Of a DNA stretch of 64,000 nucleotides, positions 1-8,384 are shown one piece after another. The first letter of the stretch is position 1. Each line of letters starts with the position of its first letter. The notes under the pieces were generated by a model. That model saw nothing but the letters and a program-made list of their open reading frames with translations, was not told where the DNA came from and did no database searches. Source of the DNA: Halomonas denitrificans (GTDB lineage Bacteria; Pseudomonadota; Gammaproteobacteria; Xanthomonadales; Wenzhouxiangellaceae). Where the stretch lies: NCBI GenBank assembly GCA_019800895.1, contig JAHVKF010000001.1, forward strand, positions 558,001-622,000, given 5' to 3'. Both the position numbers and the translations under genes were made by a program.

Positions 1-734
1 CCCGGCGCAACCTGGAGCGGACCCGCATCCGCATGCCCTACGACGGCATGGTGGTGCGCCGGGACGCGGATCTCGGTCAGTTCGTCCAGGCCGGCAGCAC
101 GCTCGGCGTCACCTTCGCCACCGACGTCGCTGAAGTGCGTCTGCCGATGTCCGATCGCGACCTGTCGTTCCTCGACCTGCCTCCGGCCACCCAACGGGAT
201 TCGCTGCGCCGCCCGGTCACGCTCACGGCAACGGTTTCCGGCCGCGCGGGCAGCTGGCCGGCGACGCTGGTGCGCACCGAAGGCGTGGTCGACGAGAACA
301 CCCGCCTGACCTATCTGGTCGCCGAAATCGAAGACCCCTACGCGCTCGACGACGAGGGCCCGGAGCGGGCGCTGCCCGTCGGCACCTACGTCGAAGCGGC
401 CGTTCCCGGGCGCGAGGCCAGCGGGCTGATCGTGCTGCCTGCCGAGGCGGTGCACGACGGCAACCAGGTCTACGTCGCCAACGCCGAGGACCAGCTCGAG
501 GTCCTGACCGTCGACATCGTCCGCAAGACCTCGGACCGCGTGTACATCGACAACGCCATCGCCGCCGACGACCGGATCGTGACCACGGCGATCCCAGCGC
601 CGGTGCCGGGCCTTCGGCTGCGGATCCGCGAGGACGAGGCCGCCGACCCCGAACTGAGGTTGCTGCCCGCCGAGGAATTCGCCACCGCCGCTGACGAACC
701 GGCGGCCTCCGGCGCGGAGGACCCGATCGAATGA
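1..734 (+). CDS. RND efflux periplasmic adaptor (membrane fusion protein), 5'-truncated by the window edge
   Basis: This is the C-terminal part of a HlyD/AcrA-type adaptor, the periplasmic link between an inner-membrane RND pump and an outer-membrane channel. The reading frame is open from base 3, upstream of the first ATG at 33, so the true start lies outside the window. The first visible residues fit the second half of the lipoyl-like hairpin domain (PYDGMVV, then GQFVQAGSTLG), followed by the beta-barrel and membrane-proximal domains (VGTYVEAAVPG, VLPAEAVHDGNQVYVA). The tail after about residue 215 is acidic, Ala-rich and probably disordered. The stop overlaps the start of the pump gene by 4 bases (ATGA), so the two are translationally coupled. 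The family call is solid; the substrate cannot be read from the sequence. Confidence 0.9.
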   Translation, partial: RRNLERTRIRMPYDGMVVRRDADLGQFVQAGSTLGVTFATDVAEVRLPMSDRDLSFLDLPPATQRDSLRRPVTLTATVSGRAGSWPATLVRTEGVVDENTRLTYLVAEIEDPYALDDEGPERALPVGTYVEAAVPGREASGLIVLPAEAVHDGNQVYVANAEDQLEVLTVDIVRKTSDRVYIDNAIAADDRIVTTAIPAPVPGLRLRIREDEAADPELRLLPAEEFATAADEPAASGAEDPIE

Positions 735-3700
735 ACCGGGGCTGGTACGGCAACATCATCGCGTGGTTCGCCCATAACGCGGTGGCCGCGAACCTGCTGA
801 TGGCCGCGCTGGTGGCGGGCGGCATCTGGTCGGCGATCACCATCACCAAGGAAGTCCAGCCACGGATCGTGCTGGATTCGATCAGCGTCAGCGTGCCGTA
901 CCGGGGCGGTACGCCGAAGGACGTCGAACAGGGCGTGCTGATCAAGATCGAGGAAGCCGTCGAGGACGTCGAGGGCATCGAGGAGATCGTCTCCACCGCC
1001 CGCGAAGGGTCCGGGTCGGTGCGGATCGACGTGTTGCCCGAGTACGACGTGATCGAGGTGCTCGACCAGGTCAAGAGCCGCGTCGACGCGATCTCGACCT
1101 TTCCCGCCGAAACCGAGCGGCCGACCTACCGGCGCAACCAGTTCACCCAGGAAGTCGTCTACGTCAGCGTGTTCGGCGAGGTGCCGGAACGGACGCTCAA
1201 GGAAGTCGCCCGCCAGCTGAGAACCGAGCTCGTCGCCCTGCCCGACGTGGCCCAGGCCGACCTGCTCGGCGACCGCCCCTACGAGATCGGCATCGAGGTC
1301 CGCGAGGAAACGCTGCGGGCCTACGGCCTGACCCTGGCCGAAGTCGCAAGCGCCGTTCGCGCCTCGTCGCTGGACCTGCCGGGCGGCCGGATCGAGGCCG
1401 CCGGCGGCGACATCCTGGTCCGCACGGTCGGCCAGGCCTACGTCGGCCGCGACTTCCGCGACATCGTCGTGCGCTCCAACCCGGACGGCTCCCGCGTCCT
1501 GCTCGACGACATCGCCGAGATCGAAGACGGCTTCGTCGAACGGGACTTCTACGCCCGCCACAACGACCAGCCGGCGATCGCCATCCGCGTCGTCAGCACC
1601 GGCGGCCAGGATGCGCTGGCCGCGTCCGAAGCGGCCCGGAGCTTCATCGAGGCCAAGCAGGAGACCCTGCCCGACGGGGTGAACGTCGCGTGGTGGGCCG
1701 ATTCGGCCTACTACCTGCAGGACCGGCTCGGAATGATGACCAAGAACCTCCTGGCCGGCGCGTTCCTGGTGTTCCTGATCCTGACCCTGTTCCTGCGGCT
1801 GAAGCTCGCGTTCTGGGTCATGGTCGGGCTCCTGGTCGCTTTCGCCGGCACGATGTGGGCCCTGCCCCTGGCCGGTGTGACCATCAACCTGATCAGCCTG
1901 TTCGGCTTCCTGGTGGTTCTCGGCATCGTGGTCGACGACGCGATCGTCATCGGCGAGTCCGCCTTCACCGAAATCCGCGAGAAGGGCCACTCGATCGACC
2001 ACGTGGTCGACGGGACCATGAAAGTGGCTGTCCCGGCGACCTTCGGGGTGCTGACGACGATCGCGGCGTTCGCGCCGATCCTGATGGTCGACGGGGTCTC
2101 CGGCCAGTTCTTCGCCCCGATCGGCTGGGTGGTGGTGATCGCCCTGGCCATGTCGCTGATCGAGTCGAAGCTGATTCTCCCGGCCCACCTGGCCCACATG
2201 AAGGTCAGGACCTACGGCGCGGACACCGGCAACCCGTTGATCCGGATGCAGCGGCGGTTCTCCGACGGCCTCTACCGCTTCGCGGATCGGGTCTACCTGC
2301 CCGCGCTGCGTCGGATGCTGCGCGCGCGCTACATCGCCCTGTCCGGCTTCATTGCCGCCCTGATCGTGTCGATCGGTTTCGTCGCCGGCCCCTTCGTCAA
2401 GTGGGACTTCTTCCCCGACGTGGCCGGAGACTTCATGCGGGCCCAGCTGGAAATGAACGAAGGCACCCCGTCGAGCGTGACCTTCCGGGCGATGGATCAC
2501 CTCTCGGAATCGCTGGAGCGCGTCGACGAGCGGATGCAGGAGGAGTTCGGTCTCGACGAATCGGTCGTGCGCACCCGCTACATGTGGTCGGGTTCGGAAA
2601 CGTCGGGCAACCTGATCGTGGAGCTGCGTCGCACCGACGACGAACGCCTGAACGTGACCGAGATCGAGCGTCGCTGGCGCGAGGAAGTCGGTCAGATCGT
2701 CGGCGCCCGGACCCTGCAGATCGGCGGCCCGGGCGGGCCCGGCGGTGACGGGCCGGACATTTCCTTCCAGCTGGTCGGCAGCGATCTCCAGCAGCTCGAA
2801 TCGGCGGCCGCCGAGCTCGAGCAGGCCATCCTGGAGTACGAAGGCACCTACGACGTCCGCAACAGTTTCGAGGTCGGGCTGCGCGAGCTGCAGATCGAGA
2901 TCAAGCCGGAGGCGGAAGTGCTGGGCCTGAGCCAGCAGACGCTGGGCCGCCAGGTCCGCCAGGCCTTCTTCGGCGAAGAGGTCCAGCGGATCCAGCGCGG
3001 CGAGGACGATGTTCGCGTGATGGTGCGCTACCCGCTCGAGCAGCGGACCTCGGAAGGCTATCTCGAGGAGATGAGAATCCGCACTCCCAGCGGCGACGAG
3101 GTTCCCTTCGGCGCCGTGGCCGAGGTCGTCGAGGGCACCAGCCCGTCCTCGATCCGGCGCTACAACGGCGAGCGCGCGGTCAGCGTGACCGGCCGGGTCG
3201 ACAGCGAGCTGGCCGAAGCCGGCCGGATCATCGGCGAACTGCGCCAGGAGGTCCTGCCCTCGATCCTCGCCGGGCACGCCGGTGTCGACGTCCGCCTCTC
3301 GGGCCAGACGCGGGCGCTCCAGGACATCCAGCGCCAGCTGTTCACGGGCACGCTGCTCACCCTGTTCCTGATCTACGCGCTGATCGCGATTCCGCTGCGC
3401 TCCTACCTGCAGCCGCTGCTGATCATGTCGGTGATTCCCTTCGGATTCATCGGCGCCGTATTCGGCCACTGGGTACTCGGCATGCAGATGAGCATGATCA
3501 GCATCTTCGGCATCGTCGCCCTGGCCGGCGTGGTCGTCAACGACAGCCTGATCCTGGTCGACTTCGTGAACACGCACCGCAGCCGGGGCGAGTCGCGGGT
3601 CGACGCCGCGCTGAAGGCGGCTCGCGCCCGCTTCCGTCCGATTCTCCTGACCTCGGCGACGACCTTCCTCGGCCTGGCCCCGATCGTGTTCTTCGAACGC

Positions 3701-3892
3701 AGCCTCCAGGCCCAGGGCGTGGTGCCCATGGCCGTTTCCCTGGCCTTCGGCATCGTGTTCGCGACGCTGATCACGCTCGCGCTGATTCCGATCCTGTACC
3801 TGATCGGCGACGACCTGACCGGCCTGGCAGGACGACTGCTCGGCCGGCGCCAGGGAGGCGAAAGCCCGGCCGGCCATCCGACGAATGCCTGA
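731..3892 (+). CDS. RND family efflux pump, permease subunit
   Basis: A 1053-residue inner-membrane proton/substrate antiporter of the AcrB-like RND superfamily, about the usual length. It has the standard plan: an N-terminal helix, a periplasmic porter loop, helices 2-6, a second large periplasmic loop and helices 8-12. The proton-relay pair of helix 4 is present as D402-D403 in GIVVDDAIVIGES. In helix 10, where AcrB has a conserved lysine (K940), this protein reads VVVNDSLILVDF, with Asn/Asp instead. It therefore belongs to a subgroup distinct from AcrB/MexB, and its proton relay must differ in detail. It is preceded by its adaptor with a 4-base overlap and followed 11 bases later by prmC. 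No outer-membrane factor gene is visible in the window. Substrate unknown. Confidence 0.93.
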   Translation: MNRGWYGNIIAWFAHNAVAANLLMAALVAGGIWSAITITKEVQPRIVLDSISVSVPYRGGTPKDVEQGVLIKIEEAVEDVEGIEEIVSTAREGSGSVRIDVLPEYDVIEVLDQVKSRVDAISTFPAETERPTYRRNQFTQEVVYVSVFGEVPERTLKEVARQLRTELVALPDVAQADLLGDRPYEIGIEVREETLRAYGLTLAEVASAVRASSLDLPGGRIEAAGGDILVRTVGQAYVGRDFRDIVVRSNPDGSRVLLDDIAEIEDGFVERDFYARHNDQPAIAIRVVSTGGQDALAASEAARSFIEAKQETLPDGVNVAWWADSAYYLQDRLGMMTKNLLAGAFLVFLILTLFLRLKLAFWVMVGLLVAFAGTMWALPLAGVTINLISLFGFLVVLGIVVDDAIVIGESAFTEIREKGHSIDHVVDGTMKVAVPATFGVLTTIAAFAPILMVDGVSGQFFAPIGWVVVIALAMSLIESKLILPAHLAHMKVRTYGADTGNPLIRMQRRFSDGLYRFADRVYLPALRRMLRARYIALSGFIAALIVSIGFVAGPFVKWDFFPDVAGDFMRAQLEMNEGTPSSVTFRAMDHLSESLERVDERMQEEFGLDESVVRTRYMWSGSETSGNLIVELRRTDDERLNVTEIERRWREEVGQIVGARTLQIGGPGGPGGDGPDISFQLVGSDLQQLESAAAELEQAILEYEGTYDVRNSFEVGLRELQIEIKPEAEVLGLSQQTLGRQVRQAFFGEEVQRIQRGEDDVRVMVRYPLEQRTSEGYLEEMRIRTPSGDEVPFGAVAEVVEGTSPSSIRRYNGERAVSVTGRVDSELAEAGRIIGELRQEVLPSILAGHAGVDVRLSGQTRALQDIQRQLFTGTLLTLFLIYALIAIPLRSYLQPLLIMSVIPFGFIGAVFGHWVLGMQMSMISIFGIVALAGVVVNDSLILVDFVNTHRSRGESRVDAALKAARARFRPILLTSATTFLGLAPIVFFERSLQAQGVVPMAVSLAFGIVFATLITLALIPILYLIGDDLTGLAGRLLGRRQGGESPAGHPTNA

Positions 3893-3903
3893 CGGGGTCT
3901 GAG

Positions 3904-4749
3904 GTGTCCGGCTCGAGCGACGAGAATCGGGTCCGGCTGGACGCAGTCACCGGCCCCTATGCCGACCGGATCGAAACCCGCGAGATGCGCCAGCTGGCCG
4001 CGGCGATCCTCGACCGCAGCACAGCCTGGGTGTTCGCCCACGGCGACCATCGCCTGACGGCCGCCGAAGCCGACCGGCTGGCCGGCCTGCTGGCCCGACG
4101 AACCGACGGAGAACCGCTCCACTACCTGCTCGGCGAGCGCGAGTTCTTCGGCCGCCCCTTCCGGGTCGGGCCGGACGTGCTGATTCCGCGCCCGGAAACC
4201 GAGCACCTGGTCGAAGCCGTGCTGGCGCTCGACCTTCCTGCCGGCGCGCGGGTCGCCGACGTTGGCACCGGCTCGGGCTGCATCGGCCTGACCCTTGCGT
4301 CCGAACGACCCGACTGGTCGATCGTCCTGACCGATCTCTCCGACGCCGCGCTCGAGGTCGCCGAAGCCAACCGGGCGAGACTCGGCAACGACAACGTGCG
4401 CCGGGTCCGGTCCGACCTGCTCTCTGCCGTCGAAGGCCCCTTCGACGCCGTGGTCAGCAACCCGCCCTATATCGCCGCCGATGACCCGCACCTGGATCGC
4501 GGCGACCTGCGCTTCGAACCGCGCGTCGCCCTGACCGACGGCGCCGACGGCCTGTCGCTGATCCGATCCCTGGTCGCGCAGGCGTTCGAGCGTCTCGCGC
4601 CGAGCGGATGGCTCTGGCTGGAGCACGGCCACGACCAGGCGAAGGCCGTGCGCGGCCTGTTTGCCGCTGCCGGCTTCGAGTCGCTGGAGACTCGGACCGA
4701 CCTGGCGGGCATCGAGCGCATCAGCGGGGGGCGACGACCGGCCGGTTGA
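3904..4749 (+). CDS. prmC: Peptide chain release factor N5-glutamine methyltransferase
   Basis: PrmC (HemK) is a cytoplasmic SAM-dependent enzyme that methylates the glutamine of the GGQ motif in release factors RF1 and RF2, which is needed for efficient termination. The 281-residue protein has the small helical N-terminal domain, the SAM-binding glycine motif DVGTGSGCIGLTLA and the catalytic NPPYI motif in VVSNPPYIAAD, and the spacing is normal for the family. The start is GTG at 3904; no ATG with a better context lies upstream. It usually sits next to prfA; here it sits 11 bases behind an efflux pump gene, so it may be co-transcribed with it. It converges on nuoN across a 659-base spacer. 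Confidence 0.93.
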   Translation: MSGSSDENRVRLDAVTGPYADRIETREMRQLAAAILDRSTAWVFAHGDHRLTAAEADRLAGLLARRTDGEPLHYLLGEREFFGRPFRVGPDVLIPRPETEHLVEAVLALDLPAGARVADVGTGSGCIGLTLASERPDWSIVLTDLSDAALEVAEANRARLGNDNVRRVRSDLLSAVEGPFDAVVSNPPYIAADDPHLDRGDLRFEPRVALTDGADGLSLIRSLVAQAFERLAPSGWLWLEHGHDQAKAVRGLFAAAGFESLETRTDLAGIERISGGRRPAG

Positions 4750-5408
4750 GGCCGGCGATTCGCGTCAGCGGGCTCGTTTTTCGCATCTCGAACGGGTTGG
4801 CCGCGCGGGGTGCGTGTCCGAACTGGATTCTGTTCCAAAAGCAGTTTCGCCACGCGGGCTGCGCCCGCTTTCTAGCGAGGTACTTTTGACAGTCGCCTCA
4901 AACGTACGCAAAAGCGCTCTCAGAAGCGGTGCGAGGAGAGCGGGGCTGCCCGTCAGGCTGCGGCGCGGCGCAGAAAATCGCTTACCGCGCTGAGACACGA
5001 GAAACTGTCGAGCACCAGGCTTCGGCTACCGGATAAAGGATCGGAGATCTTCAGCCTCGGTGGGCACGGCCTTTGAGATCTCTGCAGGGCCGAAGCAGAG
5101 TCCGCTCCGTGTCCACCCTGGGTAATCCTGGAGGTTGCGACCCACAGCCTCTCGTCTCCCGGAGCCGCCCATCGAGTATCGTCGCCACGGCATCAGCCGG
5201 GAAACTCGCCCCTCGATACGACCCGTTCTTGAAGAGCGCTTCTGCCTGCTTTTGTCGCGCCTGACAAAATAAGGTCGCCCGCAAGCGCGAAGCGCGGGGC
5301 GAAAGGCCTTTCGGGGTTGGTTCTGTTTCCAGGAACCCTGGATCACCAGGGTCAGGAGAGATTCGTCACGCAAGCGATAAGCACCGCTACGCGCTAGCGA
5401 AGAAAACC
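4750..5408. other. Convergent intergenic spacer with several short hairpins, no supported gene
   Basis: There are 659 bases between the convergent ends of prmC and nuoN. I see no convincing coding region: the short frames here lack start context and family motifs. Hairpins: 4854-4868 (6-bp GC stem, 3-base loop, then TTTCTA), a weak terminator candidate for the prmC side; 5250-5269 (TTTTGTC/GACAAAA, 7-bp stem); 5300-5313 (14-base perfect palindrome CGAAAGGCCTTTCG); and 5335-5352 (ACCCTGG/CCAGGGT, 7-bp stem, 4-base loop), closest to the nuoN stop. The base composition looks less GC-rich at third positions than the flanking genes. A decayed mobile element is possible but not shown. Confidence 0.5.
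5335..5352. terminator. Hairpin 57 bases beyond the nuoN stop
   Basis: A perfect 7-bp stem (ACCCTGG/CCAGGGT) with loop ATCA. It is the inverted repeat nearest to the end of the nuo operon and could stop or protect that transcript. There is no U-tract on the minus strand, so it is not a classical intrinsic terminator; the palindrome at 5300-5313 just beyond may add to it. Confidence 0.35.
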
Positions 5409-6848
5409 TTACCCGAAGGCACTCACACACAGGCTGATCAGCCCGCTGGAGAAGATGCCCAGCGCCAGCATCGCCACGCCGTTGATCGACAGGACCGTCT
5501 TGAAATCGAACGGGGCATCGACGGGCGTGGTGTTCTCCGGGTCGTCGAAGTACATGAGCTTGACGACGCGCAGGTAGTAGAACGCACCGATGACGGCCGT
5601 CACCACGGCCAGGATCGACAGGCCCGTGAAGCCGGCCTGGATCGCAGCGGCAATGACCTGCCACTTGGCAAAGAAACCGACGAAGACGGGGATGCCGGCC
5701 AGCGAGAACATCAGCATCAGCATCATCAGCGCGAACCACGGGCTGCGCTTCGCCAGGCCCTTGAAGTCGTCGAGGTTTTCGGCTTCCACGCCCTGGTGCG
5801 ACAACAGGATCATCATCGCGAAGGCCCCGGCAGACATCAGCGTGTAGACGATCGTGTAGAAGGTCGCCGCAGCGTAGCCGGCCGCGCTGCCGGCCAGCAG
5901 GCCGAGCAGGATGAAGCCGACGTGGGAGATCGTCGAGTACGCCAGCATCCGCTTGAAATTGGACTGGGCAATCGCGACCACGTTGCCGAGGATCATGGAC
6001 AGCGCGGCGAGCACCGCCAGCATCATCTGCCAGTCCGCGTGCAGCGGGCCCATGCCGTCGGAAAGCAGCCGGATGGCCAGGGCGAGATAACCCAGCTTGG
6101 GCAGCGAGGCGATCAGCAGCGTGACCGCGGCGGGCGCACCCTGGTAGACGTCGGGCAACCACATGTGGAACGGCACGGCGCCAAGCTTGAACGCGATGCC
6201 GACGACCAGGAACACCAGCCCGAAGGCCAGCAGCGCATCCCCGGAGGCCGCCTGGCCCAGCGCGGCCGAGACCTCGGTGAGCGCGAGCGTCCCCGTCGCG
6301 CCGTAGATCAGGCTCATGCCGAACAGAAGGATGCCCGAGGCCAGGGACCCGAGAATGAAGTACTTCATCGCCGCCTCGGCGCCGCTGGCCGAATCGCGGT
6401 TCAGCGCGACGAGTGCATAGCTCGACAGCGCCAGCAGCTCGAGGCCCAGGTAGACGGTCAGCAGGCTGCCGGCAGAGATCATGATCATCACGCCCAGCAG
6501 TGCAAACAGGCTCAGCGAATAGAACTCGCCCTTGAACAGTCCGGCCATGCGCAGGAAGTGCTTGGCGTAGACGAATACGCCCATCAGCACCAGGTAGGCG
6601 AACAGCTTCACGATGTCGCCGAAGCGGTCGCGAACGAAGGTGTCGCTGAACGCCAGCAGGGATTCGCCCGCCGGCGTCATCATCCGAAGGGTGATGATCA
6701 CGGCGAAGGCCAGCACCATCAGCGCCAGTGTATGGGTCAGGCCGCGCCGGGACTCGGTCACGAACAGGTCCGCGACCAGCACGACGCAGGCCATGGCGGC
6801 AATGAAGATTTCCGGCAGCGCGAGCTGCAGTTCCGAAACGCTCATCAA
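5409..6848 (-). CDS. nuoN: NADH-quinone oxidoreductase subunit N
   Basis: A 479-residue inner-membrane proton-pumping subunit of complex I, related to the Mrp antiporters. It is hydrophobic throughout with about 14 helices, including the conserved stretch KYFILGSLASGILLFGMSL and the broken-helix region with AYSTISHVGF. It is the last gene of the operon. Its ATG overlaps the nuoM stop by 4 bases, so the two are coupled. Length and motifs are normal. Confidence 0.96.
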   Translation of the reverse strand: MMSVSELQLALPEIFIAAMACVVLVADLFVTESRRGLTHTLALMVLAFAVIITLRMMTPAGESLLAFSDTFVRDRFGDIVKLFAYLVLMGVFVYAKHFLRMAGLFKGEFYSLSLFALLGVMIMISAGSLLTVYLGLELLALSSYALVALNRDSASGAEAAMKYFILGSLASGILLFGMSLIYGATGTLALTEVSAALGQAASGDALLAFGLVFLVVGIAFKLGAVPFHMWLPDVYQGAPAAVTLLIASLPKLGYLALAIRLLSDGMGPLHADWQMMLAVLAALSMILGNVVAIAQSNFKRMLAYSTISHVGFILLGLLAGSAAGYAAATFYTIVYTLMSAGAFAMMILLSHQGVEAENLDDFKGLAKRSPWFALMMLMLMFSLAGIPVFVGFFAKWQVIAAAIQAGFTGLSILAVVTAVIGAFYYLRVVKLMYFDDPENTTPVDAPFDFKTVLSINGVAMLALGIFSSGLISLCVSAFG

Positions 6849-8362
6849 TCGACCTTCGTTGTCGTGATGTGGTCAACCAGGTTGGCCACGGAGGGTTCCA
6901 TCATTTCGATCAGCGGATAAGGCCAGACCCCGAGACCCAGGGTGAACACGGCCAGCACGGTCAGAACGATCCATTCGCGACCGTCCAGGTCACGCAGTTC
7001 TGCGACCTGCTTGTTGGCCACCTCGCCGTAGAACACGCGCTTGACCAGGTACAGCGAATAGCCCGCACCAAGGATCAGCGTCATCGCGGCGAAGAACGCG
7101 AACCAGGCGTTGGCCTTGAACGCGGCCAGGATCACCATGAACTCGCCGACGAATCCACTGGTCCCCGGGAGGCCCGAGTTGGCCATGAAGAACAGCACCG
7201 CGAACATCGCGAACCACGGCATGGTATTGGCCACGCCGCCGTAATCGGCGATCCGCCGGCTGTGCATACGATCGTAGAGCACGCCGACGGCAAGGAACAT
7301 CGCACCGGAGATGAACCCGTGGGAAATCATCTGGACCATGGCGCCGGAGATACCGAGACCGGCGCCCGTGAGTTCACCGGTGTTGCGCGCAATCGCGAAG
7401 GCCAGGAACAGGCCCAGGGTCACGAAGCCCATGTGCGAGATCGAGCTGTAGGCGATCAGCTTCTTCATGTCCTGCTGGGCCAGGGCCACGAAGCCGATGT
7501 ACACGATCGCGACCAGCGACAGCCCGATGACCAGCCAGTCGAGGGCGGCCGAGCCATCCGGCGCGATCGGCAGCGAGAAGCGGATCAGGCCGTAGCCGCC
7601 GATCTTCAGCATCACGGCCGCCAGGACCACGGACCCGCCGGTCGGCGCCTCGACGTGGGCGTCGGGCAGCCAGGTGTGCACCGGCCACATCGGAATCTTG
7701 ACCGCGAAGGCGATCAGGAAGGCAAGGAAGAGCCAGATCTGGGCCTCCAGACCGATCGGAAGCTGGTGGAGGTCGGCAATCGCGAAACTGCCGGACTGCA
7801 GGTACAGCCAGATCAGCGCGATCAGCATGAACACCGAGCCGAAGAAGGTGAACAGGAAGAACTTGATCGTCGCCACGATCCGGTTCGGTCCGCCCCAGAT
7901 GCCGATGATCAGGAACATCGGCACCAGCATGGCTTCGAAGAACACGTAGAACAGCATCGCGTCGAGCGCCGCGAACATGCCGCTCATCAGTCCCGAGAGG
8001 ATCAGGAACGCGCCGAGGTACTGGTTGACCCGGGAGCGCACCGACCCGGCCGCGATCACGACCAGCACGGTCGTCAGTGCGGTCAGGGCGATCAGCGGCA
8101 GCGAGAAGCCGTCGACGCCGAGGTGATAGTGGATGTCGAAGGCCTTGATCCAGGTCGTCTTCTCCTCGAACTGGTAGGCGGCCGTACCCAGCTCGAAGCC
8201 GCCGAGCAGGACCAGCGACAAGGCAAGTGCGGCAAGGCTGGCGACCAGGGCCAGGCCGCGGCCCAGCGAGGCGCGCGCCTCGGGCACGAACAGCAGGACC
8301 GACCCGACCAGGATCGGAAGCCAGACGACGAGGCTCAGCAGCGGCCAGTTCATGACACCCAT
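6845..8362 (-). CDS. nuoM: NADH-quinone oxidoreductase subunit M
   Basis: A 505-residue antiporter-like membrane subunit of complex I. Family signatures are the internal proton-channel segment PVHTWLPDAHVEAPT and the discontinuous helix AYSSISHMGFVTLG. It lies between nuoL (22-base gap) and nuoN (4-base overlap). Length is normal for the family. Confidence 0.96.
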   Translation of the reverse strand: MGVMNWPLLSLVVWLPILVGSVLLFVPEARASLGRGLALVASLAALALSLVLLGGFELGTAAYQFEEKTTWIKAFDIHYHLGVDGFSLPLIALTALTTVLVVIAAGSVRSRVNQYLGAFLILSGLMSGMFAALDAMLFYVFFEAMLVPMFLIIGIWGGPNRIVATIKFFLFTFFGSVFMLIALIWLYLQSGSFAIADLHQLPIGLEAQIWLFLAFLIAFAVKIPMWPVHTWLPDAHVEAPTGGSVVLAAVMLKIGGYGLIRFSLPIAPDGSAALDWLVIGLSLVAIVYIGFVALAQQDMKKLIAYSSISHMGFVTLGLFLAFAIARNTGELTGAGLGISGAMVQMISHGFISGAMFLAVGVLYDRMHSRRIADYGGVANTMPWFAMFAVLFFMANSGLPGTSGFVGEFMVILAAFKANAWFAFFAAMTLILGAGYSLYLVKRVFYGEVANKQVAELRDLDGREWIVLTVLAVFTLGLGVWPYPLIEMMEPSVANLVDHITTTKVD

Positions 8363-8384
8363 CAGCGAATCAACCTTGATTTGT

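Noticed and set aside
470-3877. A 1100-codon open frame antisense to the RND pump gene
   Set aside because: The translation is rich in Arg, Asp, Gln and His with no domain or membrane pattern, and the plus strand encodes a complete RND pump. Long antisense frames of this kind are common in high-GC DNA.
5051-5284. Small minus-strand frame of 77 codons in the prmC-nuoN spacer
   Set aside because: No family resemblance, no clear ribosome-binding site, and codon use unlike the neighbouring genes; kept only as part of the spacer description.
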